From an uncultured beta proteobacterium (lineage in GTDB: Bacteria > Pseudomonadota > Gammaproteobacteria > Burkholderiales > Burkholderiaceae_C), in assembly GCA_903859265.1 (NCBI GenBank), contig CAIOLZ010000352.1:1-6201 (forward strand): a DNA stretch of 6,201 bases, in the 5' to 3' direction. Position 1 is the first letter of the stretch, and every line of letters starts with the position of its first letter. Positions 1-5,928 of the stretch are shown one piece after another. A program made the translations under genes and the position numbers. The notes beneath the pieces were generated by a model. It worked only from the letters and a program-made list of their open reading frames with translations. It did not search any database and had not been told where the DNA came from.

Positions 1-1
1 A

Positions 2-733
2 AGCCCATGTGATGATGAAAGCGATCACCGCCAGCGCCGAAGGTTCATAGGCGCGGTTGGCGCCTATGAGTTGCAGATAAGGGCCAAACGCCGGGCGGTC
101 CAGCAGACTGGCCATGGTGAATTCGCCAATGACAATGGCGAAGGTCAGAAACGCGCCCGACAAAATGGCCGAGGTGAGGTTGGGAAAAATTACCCTGAAC
201 AAAATTGTGGCCCGGTTAGCGCCCAGCACTTCAGCGGCCTCTGTCAGAGTGCGAACATCGATGGTGCGCAAGCCGGTATCTACCGAACGGTACATATAGG
301 GCAGGGACAGCGTGACGTAACTGCAGATCAGCAAAAAGTCCGTGGCGCGTTCGCTGCCCGTCAGAGGAATCAGTGCGCTGCTGTTGTACATGCGCAGATA
401 GCCAAACACGATCACGATCGCCGGAATCACGAGTGGCAGCAGGGTGATGAATTCAACAACGGGGCGCAGTTTGGGCAAACGTAAATGCACCCAGTAGGCG
501 GTGGGTACGACCAGCAAAATGCCCAAAAGAATGGTCGCTAACGCCATCACGATGGAGTAACCAAACGTGGTTTGAAACTGCGGGTCGGTAAACACCACCC
601 GGTAGGCTTCGAAACTGTAAACCCCGCGTTGCATGCGCAGGCTGAATTCAAAAGTGGCAATCAGCGGCAGCAGGAAGTAGGCCGTGCCAATCCCCAGGGC
701 AATCCAGGCGCCTAGGCGCGATTCACGTTTCAT
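2..733 (-). CDS. ABC transporter permease, second of pair (partial, 3' end outside window)
   Basis: Inner-membrane subunit of a binding-protein-dependent importer. My translation of the complement from the ATG at 733 gives an open frame of 244 residues running off the left edge, so the C-terminus is missing. It starts MKRESRLGAW, then has hydrophobic segments near residues 10-30, 58-82, 93-112, 133-148 and 188-210, with another at about 231 to the edge. The cytoplasmic EAA loop that docks on the ATPase is clear: E165-A166-A167, G171 and F183-P184. Its ATG overlaps the stop of the upstream permease (ATGA, 730-733), and an AAAAGG ribosome-binding site lies 5 bases upstream inside that gene, so translation is probably coupled. 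The pair resembles the spermidine/putrescine, 2-aminoethylphosphonate and ferric-iron type permeases; sequence alone does not give the substrate. The ATPase gene should follow beyond the window. Confidence 0.93.
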   Translation of the reverse strand, partial: MKRESRLGAWIALGIGTAYFLLPLIATFEFSLRMQRGVYSFEAYRVVFTDPQFQTTFGYSIVMALATILLGILLVVPTAYWVHLRLPKLRPVVEFITLLPLVIPAIVIVFGYLRMYNSSALIPLTGSERATDFLLICSYVTLSLPYMYRSVDTGLRTIDVRTLTEAAEVLGANRATILFRVIFPNLTSAILSGAFLTFAIVIGEFTMASLLDRPAFGPYLQLIGANRAYEPSALAVIAFIITWA

Positions 734-1599
734 GCGCGCCTTTTGTCGCTGCGGCTGCGCAGCACCATATAACCCGTGTTGGCCAGCCCGGTAATGACGA
801 TCATGCCCAGCGCCATGGCGTAACCGAGGTTGGGGTTGTGCAGCACGTCACCACGAATCTGGGCATACAGCATGATGGGCACGATGTTCAGCGCACTGCC
901 GGTCAGCGCATAGGCGGTGGCTACCGCACCAAAGGCGTTGGCAAACAGCAGCAACGTGGCACCCACGATGCTTGGCCACAATACCGGCAAAGCCACATAG
1001 CGCCAGTATTGAACCGTGGTGCCGCCCAGGCAGTCGCAGGCTTCGCGCCATTCTTTTTTCAGGCCCTCCAGGGCCGGCGTGACGATCAGCACCATCAGGG
1101 GAATCTGGAAATACAGGTAGGTTATGGCCAGGCCGACAAAGCTCAGAATGCTGAATCCGGTGGCATAGATGTTGATGTCAAACCAGGTTCGCAGCAACAC
1201 GGTCACCAGACCTAGACGGCCCAGGGTTGACAAAAACGCAAAAGCGAGCGGAACTCCGGCGAAGTTCGATGCGACTCCGGAAAATGTCAGCAAGGTGGGA
1301 CGTATCCAGGCTGGCAATTTGCCAAGCACGGCAGCCCAGGCCAGGATAAAACCAAGTATGCCGCCACCGATCGAAGAGACCATGCTGATCTTGAAGCTGA
1401 TCCAGTACGCATCACGTACGTTGGCGTCAAAAAGCTGGCGCAGGTTCTCCAGCGTGAAATGACCATTAGCGTCCTGAAATGCACCGACCATCAAGGTTGA
1501 TGTGGGCAGGATCAGGAACATCAACGCAAAAATTGCAAACGGAACAACGCCCAGGATGTTCAGGTTGGCCGGCTTGCGCGCGGCCGCTGGCGAGGGCAT
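730..1599 (-). CDS. ABC transporter permease, first of pair
   Basis: Inner-membrane permease of 289 residues, usual length for this family. About six membrane segments are visible, roughly at residues 15-38, 68-92, 103-128, 148-175, 208-235 and 258-280. The motif NFAGVPLAFAF (112-122) is typical of PotB/phosphonate/iron-type permeases. The EAA loop is E186-A187-C188 with G192 and the following L204-P205; the third alanine is replaced by cysteine. I chose the ATG at 1599. A GTG directly before it (1602) is also possible, and an in-frame stop at 1612-1614 excludes anything longer. No good Shine-Dalgarno sequence precedes either start, so expression may rely on coupling to the binding-protein gene, whose stop lies 28 bases upstream. 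The downstream permease overlaps its stop by ATGA. It presumably forms a heterodimer with that second permease. Confidence 0.94.
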   Translation of the reverse strand: MPSPAAARKPANLNILGVVPFAIFALMFLILPTSTLMVGAFQDANGHFTLENLRQLFDANVRDAYWISFKISMVSSIGGGILGFILAWAAVLGKLPAWIRPTLLTFSGVASNFAGVPLAFAFLSTLGRLGLVTVLLRTWFDINIYATGFSILSFVGLAITYLYFQIPLMVLIVTPALEGLKKEWREACDCLGGTTVQYWRYVALPVLWPSIVGATLLLFANAFGAVATAYALTGSALNIVPIMLYAQIRGDVLHNPNLGYAMALGMIVITGLANTGYMVLRSRSDKRRA

Positions 1600-1627
1600 C
1601 ACTGGGCGTGTTCAGGTGACGTTGGAC

Positions 1628-2725
1628 TTACTTGACGGTGGCACCGACCACAGCATCCCATTGCTTGGTGATCGCTTCCTTGGCTGCGTTTTGCTGGTCC
1701 AGCGACGGGAACGCGGCCTTGGCGTAACCGGCTGCAGGCGGCAACTTGTCCAGCGAAGCTTTGGAGAACTTGTTCTTGGCGACCATGTCGTTAAAGCGGA
1801 TAGGGTGGCAATAGCCATTGAGCAGAGCCTGCTGGCCTTCGTCCGAGTAGAGGTATTCCATCCACAGTTTGGCCGCGTTGGGGTGCGGTGCGTAGGCGCT
1901 GATGGCTTGCACGTACACGCCGGCTACGACGCCTGTTTTTGGCACTACCACTTGTACCTTGGGGTTGCCATTGAGCTTGTCGCGGTCGGCCAGAGCGTTG
2001 TAGTCCCAGCTGATGATGATGGGTGTCGTGCCCTGGGCCAGCGAAGCGGCCTTGCCGATCACGGGCACAAAATTGCCGGCCTTGTTCAGGTCAGCGAAAA
2101 ACTTCAGGCCGGCTGCGGACGCCTTGCTGGCGTCACCACCCGCAGCACTCAGACCAGCCGCATAGACAGCCTGGATTGCCTGGTTGGAGGCGCGTGGGTC
2201 ACCCGCCAGAGCCACTGCGTTTTTGTATTCAGGCTTGAGCAGATCGCTCCAGTCCTGGGGAAGCTTGGTCACCAGATCGGCGTTGACTTGCAGTGTCAGC
2301 ACGCCGTAGTAGTCGCCGTACCAGAAGCCGTCAGCGTCTTTGGTGCTGTCTGGAATGCTGGCCCAGGTGGATACCTTGTAAGGCTGAATGAGTCCGGCCG
2401 CTTTGGCGCTGGGGCCAAACGACAGGCCGACGTCGATGGTGTCGGGAGCCTGCGGGCCCTTGTTGTCCTTGTTGGCTTTGATGGCCTCAACTTCGTCGCC
2501 CGAGCCAGCGTCAGGGTTCAATTCATTGACCTTGATGCCGTACTTGGCCTTGAAAGCGTCAATGATGGGACCGTAGCCGCACCAGCTGCGTGGAAGCGCG
2601 ATGACGGTCAGTTGGCCTTCAGCCTTGGCAGCGGTCACCAACTGGTCTGATTGGGCCAGCGCAGCTTGTGCACCGCAGACGGCGAGCGCGGCGATGGCGA
2701 GGTTGTTTAGGGTGTAACGAGACAT
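1628..2725 (-). CDS. ABC transporter periplasmic solute-binding protein
   Basis: First gene of the ABC operon; 365 residues. It captures the solute in the periplasm and delivers it to the two permeases encoded downstream. The N-terminus is a Sec signal peptide (MSRYTLNNLAIAALAVCG..., probable cleavage after ALA, residue 24). C17 is not in a proper lipobox, so a soluble protein is expected. The mature part reads like family 1/6/8 extracellular binding proteins (PotD/AfuA-like): hinge-type segments around 94-115, 'DWSDLLKPEYK' (158-168), 'IIISWDYNA' (236-244) and 'AKLWMEYLYSDEGQQ' (285-299). I preferred the start at 2725 over an upstream in-frame ATG at 2830, because AAGGAA sits 8 bases before it and the signal peptide begins there. 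Iron, polyamine, phosphonate or an organic acid are all possible ligands. The neighbouring catabolic genes favour an organic substrate, as inference only. Confidence 0.95.
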   Translation of the reverse strand: MSRYTLNNLAIAALAVCGAQAALAQSDQLVTAAKAEGQLTVIALPRSWCGYGPIIDAFKAKYGIKVNELNPDAGSGDEVEAIKANKDNKGPQAPDTIDVGLSFGPSAKAAGLIQPYKVSTWASIPDSTKDADGFWYGDYYGVLTLQVNADLVTKLPQDWSDLLKPEYKNAVALAGDPRASNQAIQAVYAAGLSAAGGDASKASAAGLKFFADLNKAGNFVPVIGKAASLAQGTTPIIISWDYNALADRDKLNGNPKVQVVVPKTGVVAGVYVQAISAYAPHPNAAKLWMEYLYSDEGQQALLNGYCHPIRFNDMVAKNKFSKASLDKLPPAAGYAKAAFPSLDQQNAAKEAITKQWDAVVGATVK

Positions 2726-2816
2726 GGCGATTTCCTTTTTAAAAGTTGCCATTTCAGTGTCGCAAGCAAATATGTCTTTTTTGTGACAACTTGCCGATCT
2801 TTGCGTTGCCGCAATA

Positions 2817-2832
2817 AGTTGCATGCGCAACT
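2817..2832. promoter_or_regulatory. Candidate operator, left copy (AGTTGC-N4-GCAACT)
   Basis: The sequence AGTTGC ATGC GCAACT is an inverted repeat with 6-bp perfect arms and a 4-bp spacer, followed by ATT. The same arms and spacer length recur 31 bp to the right. Its size and symmetry fit the 16-20 bp sites bound by MarR-family dimers, and a MarR gene lies about 1.1 kb away in the operon controlled by this region. That this protein binds here is inference. Confidence 0.6.
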
Positions 2833-2846
2833 ATTGGGGTAACTAC

Positions 2847-2864
2847 TAGTTGCGAACGCAACTA
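2847..2864. promoter_or_regulatory. Candidate operator, right copy (TAGTTGCG-AA-CGCAACTA)
   Basis: A nearly perfect 18-bp palindrome with 8-bp arms and a central AA. Its core AGTTGC-N4-GCAACT is identical in its arms to the left copy, and it is also followed by ATT. It ends 2 bases before a TTGACT hexamer that could be the -35 box of the plus-strand operon. A protein bound here would be well placed to block RNA polymerase. It is the stronger of the two copies. Confidence 0.65.
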
Positions 2865-2866
2865 TT

Positions 2867-2895
2867 TTGACTAAAGTCATGGTTCCCCATTTGCT
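2867..2895 (+). promoter_or_regulatory. Candidate promoter for the Bug-marR-VOC-FAH operon
   Basis: TTGACT (2867-2872) matches five of six bases of the -35 consensus. At 17-bp spacing lies TTTGCT (2890-2895), a poor -10 with three of six matches. The position, 31 bases before the Bug start codon and directly right of the 18-bp palindrome, fits a repressed promoter. The weak -10 keeps confidence low. Confidence 0.35.
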
Positions 2896-2926
2896 ACCTT
2901 GCAACCACCCATCCGAGAGGCCAGTC

Positions 2927-3901
2927 ATGTCGCTGTTGAAATTCTTCCGTTCTTTAAGCTGTTTGCTTGTTGCTGTAATGGCGTGCGGATTTGCCGGGGC
3001 CCAGGGCTATCCGGACAAGACGATCAATTGGGTGGTTCCGTATCCGGCCGGCGGCGGGACCGATGTGGTGGCACGGGTGCTTGCCGAGAGCATGGGCAAG
3101 ATTTTGGGCCAGGCAATCGTCATCAACAACAAGCCCGGTGCTGCGACCAACATCGGTGCGGACTTTGTGGCCCATTCCAAGGCCGACGGTTATGTGCTGA
3201 TGACTGCGGACACCGCGACCCTGGCTGCCAACCCGTTCCTCTATAGCAAGCTTAGCTATAACGCCGAAAAAGACCTCGCGCCGGTGGGCCTGACCACGCG
3301 CTTTCCTCTGATTCTGGTCGTGAACCCGCAGGTTCCCGCGCACAATTTGAAGGAGTTTCTGGCCTGGGCCAGAGAGCACAAGGGCGCGAACTATGCCAGC
3401 CCGGGTGCCGGTAGCCCGCACCATCTGGCCACCGTGTTGTTCGGTCAACAGGCCAAGCTGGAGTTGACGCATATTCCCTACCGCGGCGCGGCGCCAGCGC
3501 TGCTCGATGTGGTTGGCGGCCAGGTTCCTTTCATGTTTGTCGATACCGCCGCCGGCTATCCCTATATATCGACCGGCAAACTGCGTGCCATCGGAATTGC
3601 CAGCCCCAGGCGCGTGAAGAACTTTGATGAAATACCAACCTTGCAGGAACAGGGCCTCCCCGGCTTTGAAGCCTACGCCTGGCAGGGTCTGGTGGTCCCG
3701 GCCGGCACGCCTGCGGATGTGATCGCCAAGCTCAACAGTGCTTTGCTGGCGGCCATGGATTTGACAACTGTCAAGGCGCGCCTGCAGGTTTTGGGTCTGG
3801 AGGCCATACCCGGCAGTCCTGCCCAGATGGTGCAATACACCACGTCCGAGCGCGCCAAGTGGGGCGCCGTCATCAAGGCCAGCGGCATCAAGCTGGAATG
3901 A
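2927..3901 (+). CDS. Bug/TTT-family periplasmic substrate-binding protein
   Basis: A 324-residue secreted binding protein of the Bug (tripartite tricarboxylate receptor, TctC-like) family, usual length. Residues 1-25 form a Sec signal peptide (MSLLKFFRSL, hydrophobic core LLVAVMAC, probable cleavage at AGA-Q). Family hallmarks follow in order: VPYPAGGGTDVVAR (37-50), NKPGAATNIG (68-77), YASPGAGSPHHLA (156-168), YRGAAPALLDVVGGQV (185-200) and the late LNSALLAA (269-276). The start at 2927 is preferred over an in-frame TTG at 2867, because GAGAGG lies 7 bases upstream and the signal peptide begins here. No TctA/TctB membrane subunits are present in the window, so it is an orphan Bug protein here. 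Such proteins may work with a distant transporter or take part in sensing. Known family ligands are carboxylates and related small molecules; this one is unidentified. Confidence 0.95.
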   Translation: MSLLKFFRSLSCLLVAVMACGFAGAQGYPDKTINWVVPYPAGGGTDVVARVLAESMGKILGQAIVINNKPGAATNIGADFVAHSKADGYVLMTADTATLAANPFLYSKLSYNAEKDLAPVGLTTRFPLILVVNPQVPAHNLKEFLAWAREHKGANYASPGAGSPHHLATVLFGQQAKLELTHIPYRGAAPALLDVVGGQVPFMFVDTAAGYPYISTGKLRAIGIASPRRVKNFDEIPTLQEQGLPGFEAYAWQGLVVPAGTPADVIAKLNSALLAAMDLTTVKARLQVLGLEAIPGSPAQMVQYTTSERAKWGAVIKASGIKLE

Positions 3902-4350
3902 CCGCCATGACCCAGCCCAGGCTCGATCAAACCCTCACCTACCGCCTGCACCTGTTGCACAAGGTGACCGATCTCAAGAGCCAGCAGTCTTACCTGTCCG
4001 ATACCGGGCTGACCATGAGCGACGGGCGCTGCCTCACGGCGGTCGGCACGTTCGAACCCATGTCGGTCAATGAACTTGCGCATTACGCCAATTTGAACAA
4101 GGGGCAGGCCAGCAGGGCTGCACAGTCGCTGGCGGACCAGGGACTTGTTCGCAAGGTGGACAGCGCGTCAGACGGTCGCGGCGTCACGCTGTCGCTCACC
4201 CCGCTGGGCCGCAAAGCGTGGAAGCGCACCATGGACATGGTGCACCGCCGCAATGGCGAAATCTTCGGATGCCTGAACAAAGCCGAGTTGCGGCAGTTTG
4301 AATCCCTGCTGGACCGGCTTATCGCGCACAACCGCAACGCCTTGGTTTGA
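3898..4350 (+). CDS. MarR-family transcriptional regulator
   Basis: A 150-residue DNA-binding protein, typical MarR length. An N-terminal dimerisation helix leads into a winged helix-turn-helix: SVNELAHYANL (56-66), recognition helix KGQASRAAQSLADQGLV (68-84), then the wing with the signature DGRGVTLSLTPLG (92-104). A C-terminal helix (129-145) completes the dimer interface. The chosen ATG at 3898 overlaps the TGA of the Bug gene (ATGA), implying coupled translation. A second ATG at 3907 has GGAA 8 bases upstream and is a realistic alternative. MarR proteins usually repress their own operon and a divergent one and release DNA on binding a phenolic or acidic ligand. The paired inverted repeats at 2817-2864 are the obvious candidate targets. 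The effector cannot be read from the sequence. Confidence 0.95.
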   Translation: MTAMTQPRLDQTLTYRLHLLHKVTDLKSQQSYLSDTGLTMSDGRCLTAVGTFEPMSVNELAHYANLNKGQASRAAQSLADQGLVRKVDSASDGRGVTLSLTPLGRKAWKRTMDMVHRRNGEIFGCLNKAELRQFESLLDRLIAHNRNALV

Positions 4351-4374
4351 AATTTCTTTTGATCGGAGCATTCC

Positions 4375-4914
4375 ATGAAAATTTCCAAAATTCACCATGT
4401 CGCCTACCGTTGCAAAGACGCCAAGCAAACGGTGGAGTGGTACCAGAAGTACCTGAACATGAACTTTGTACTGGCCATTGCCGAGAACGAGGTCCCTTCC
4501 ACCAAAGAGCCCGACCCCTACATGCACGTGTTTCTGGATGCCGGAGCGGGCAATGTGCTCGCATTTTTTGAACTGCCCACCAAGCCACCCATGGGGCGTG
4601 ATGAGAACACTCCGGAGTGGACCCAGCACCTCGCTTTGCAGGTGGAGACCATGGACGAGTTGTTGCAGGCCAAAGCCCGGCTGGAAGCCGATGGAATCAA
4701 AGTGGTCGGTCCGACTGACCACACTATCTTCAAGTCCATTTACTTCTTTGACCCCAGCGGCCACCGGCTGGAATTGGCGGTCAACACCGGCACGCCCAAG
4801 ATGTCCCAACTGCTCGACGAAGCCAAATGGGACATGCTCAACGAATGGGCGCTTACCAAAAAGGCTCCGCAGCACGCCCGCTGGATGCACGACGGCAGTT
4901 ACGCCGGGGAGTGA
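4375..4914 (+). CDS. VOC-family (glyoxalase-fold) metalloenzyme
   Basis: A 179-residue cytoplasmic protein with two beta-alpha-beta-beta-beta repeats of the vicinal oxygen chelate superfamily. The start IHHVAYRCKDAKQTVEWYQK and the C-terminal DPSGHRLELAV (126-136) are diagnostic. Aligned by eye with E. coli glyoxalase I (ligands H5, E56, H74, E122), the metal ligands would be H8, E66 (FFELP), H85 (TQHLAL) and E133 (LELAV). Four ligands fit isomerase or glyoxalase-type chemistry better than ring cleavage, which uses three. About 45 residues follow the last ligand, a tail absent from the 135-residue E. coli enzyme. GGAG lies 7-8 bases before the ATG. The gene follows marR by 24 bases and is joined to the FAH gene by a 2-base gap, so it likely acts on the same pathway. 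The substrate is unknown. Confidence 0.9.
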   Translation: MKISKIHHVAYRCKDAKQTVEWYQKYLNMNFVLAIAENEVPSTKEPDPYMHVFLDAGAGNVLAFFELPTKPPMGRDENTPEWTQHLALQVETMDELLQAKARLEADGIKVVGPTDHTIFKSIYFFDPSGHRLELAVNTGTPKMSQLLDEAKWDMLNEWALTKKAPQHARWMHDGSYAGE

Positions 4915-4916
4915 GC

Positions 4917-5927
4917 ATGAAGCTGGCAACGCTGAAAAGTGGTGGGCGCGATGGCACCCTGGTCGTGGTCAACCGCGCAATGACGCAGTACCGCGCGGTC
5001 CCGGATATTGCGCGCACGCTGCAAGCTGCGCTCGACGATTGGGAGGCTTGTGCTCCGCAATTGGTTCAGGTTTACGACTTGCTCAACAGCGGCGCAGTGG
5101 CTGGCGCATTCGCTTTTGACCCGCTGCAATGCCACTCGCCATTGCCACGCGCCTACCAGTGGGCTGACGGCTCGGCGTATGTGAACCATGTGGAACTGGT
5201 GCGGCGCTCCCGCGGTGCTGCGCTGCCCCCCGAATTCTGGACCGATCCGCTGATGTATCAGGGCGGCTCGGATTCCTTCTGTGCGCCACGCGACCCGATC
5301 TACGCATTGTCAGAAGACTGGGGTATTGACCTCGAGGCTGAAATTGCCGTGGTCACAGGTGACATCAAGATGGGGGCCAGCCCGGAGCAATGTGCATCGG
5401 CCATCCGGCTGCTGATGCTGGTCAACGACGTGTCGCTGCGCAATCTGATTCCGGCCGAGTTGGCCAAGGGTTTTGGCTTTTTGCAGTCCAAGCCCGCGAG
5501 CGCATTCAGCCCGGTGGCGGTGACACCGGATGAGCTTGGTGGCGATTGGCGCGATGGCAAGGTGCATCGCCCGCTGACGGTGCACATCAATGGCGCATTG
5601 TTCGGCCAACCCGACGCCGGCAGCGACATGGTGTTCAACTTCCCGCAACTTCTGGCCCATGTTTGCAAGACGCGTGAAATGGTGGCCGGCTCCATCGTCG
5701 GCTCGGGCACGGTGTCCAACAAGCAGGGAGATCTGCATGGCTCATCGATTGCCAACGGTGGTGTGGGCTATTGCTGCCTGGCCGAAGTGCGCATGTACGA
5801 GACGATTGAAACCGGCAAGCCGCAGACCGGTTACCTCAGGTTTGGCGACAGTGTGCGCATCGAGATGCTGGACCGTGCCGGCAACAGCATCTTCGGCGCC
5901 ATCGAGCAGCAGGTCCAACCGTACTGA
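4917..5927 (+). CDS. Fumarylacetoacetate hydrolase (FAH) family protein
   Basis: A 336-residue enzyme of the FAH superfamily, which hydrolyses C-C bonds in acylpyruvates and beta-diketo acids, or decarboxylates or hydrates related acids, with Mg2+ or Ca2+. An N-terminal domain (about 1-75) precedes the catalytic mixed-beta fold. By-eye comparison with mammalian FAH places metal ligands at D84, E140 and E142 (DLEAEIAVV) and D171 (LVNDVSLRNL). The catalytic His is H91, seven residues after D84 as in FAH (D126/H133). K191 (QSKPASAFSP) corresponds to K253, and E290 (CLAEVR) probably to E364. VGSGTVSN (261-268) matches the GSGT motif. The set looks complete, so the protein should be active. GGGGAG stands 6 bases before the ATG, inside the end of the VOC gene. 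Fumarylacetoacetate, fumarylpyruvate or another acylpyruvate could be the substrate; the window does not decide. Confidence 0.94.
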   Translation: MKLATLKSGGRDGTLVVVNRAMTQYRAVPDIARTLQAALDDWEACAPQLVQVYDLLNSGAVAGAFAFDPLQCHSPLPRAYQWADGSAYVNHVELVRRSRGAALPPEFWTDPLMYQGGSDSFCAPRDPIYALSEDWGIDLEAEIAVVTGDIKMGASPEQCASAIRLLMLVNDVSLRNLIPAELAKGFGFLQSKPASAFSPVAVTPDELGGDWRDGKVHRPLTVHINGALFGQPDAGSDMVFNFPQLLAHVCKTREMVAGSIVGSGTVSNKQGDLHGSSIANGGVGYCCLAEVRMYETIETGKPQTGYLRFGDSVRIEMLDRAGNSIFGAIEQQVQPY

Positions 5928-5928
5928 G

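Larger units (their letters stand above)
2726..2926. promoter_or_regulatory. Divergent intergenic control region
   Basis: A 201-bp gap between two divergently read operons: the ABC importer on the minus strand and Bug-marR-VOC-FAH on the plus strand. It must hold the promoters of both. It is more AT-rich than the flanking genes (for example 2765-2785) and crowded with inverted repeats centred near 2807.5, 2824.5, 2855.5 and 2873.5. For the plus strand the best promoter is described separately. For the minus strand I see only weak candidates (TTACCC/ACTTAT overlapping the left operator on the complement), not strong enough to list. The ribosome-binding sites of both first genes lie at the edges of this region. 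Confidence 0.8.

Noticed and set aside
71..484. Plus-strand open frame of 137 codons at the left edge
   Set aside because: The opposite strand codes a permease with membrane segments and an EAA loop. The plus-strand translation is Q/N/R/G-rich shadow sequence.
1502..2650. Long plus-strand open frame (382 codons) opposite the ABC binding protein
   Set aside because: It is antisense to a clear secreted binding protein with signal peptide and ribosome-binding site. Its translation has low-complexity G/V/R/Q composition and no recognisable motif, as expected for a shadow frame in GC-rich coding DNA.
2726..2830. Upstream in-frame extension of the ABC binding protein (ATG at 2830)
   Set aside because: It would place 35 polar residues before the signal peptide, and the good AAGGAA site precedes the ATG at 2725. 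The extension also overlaps the candidate operators.
2954..3835. Minus-strand open frame (293 codons) opposite the Bug gene
   Set aside because: It mirrors the Bug coding sequence, is rich in H, G, R and Q, has no plausible ribosome-binding site and no family signature.
4375..4914. Reading the VOC gene as an extradiol ring-cleavage dioxygenase
   Set aside because: It has a single glyoxalase-like module with four metal ligands in glyoxalase I spacing. The two-domain architecture and three-ligand site of typical type I extradiol enzymes are not seen.
4168..4929. Minus-strand open frame (253 codons) across the marR/VOC junction
   Set aside because: It is antisense to two well-supported genes and their intergenic ribosome-binding site, and no domain is recognisable.
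4917..5927. Possible loss of the catalytic glutamate in the FAH protein, because SGPE of mammalian FAH is SNKQ here
   Set aside because: On realignment the catalytic Glu of mammalian FAH lies further on, in the LELSW segment, and corresponds to E290 in CLAEVR, so it is present.
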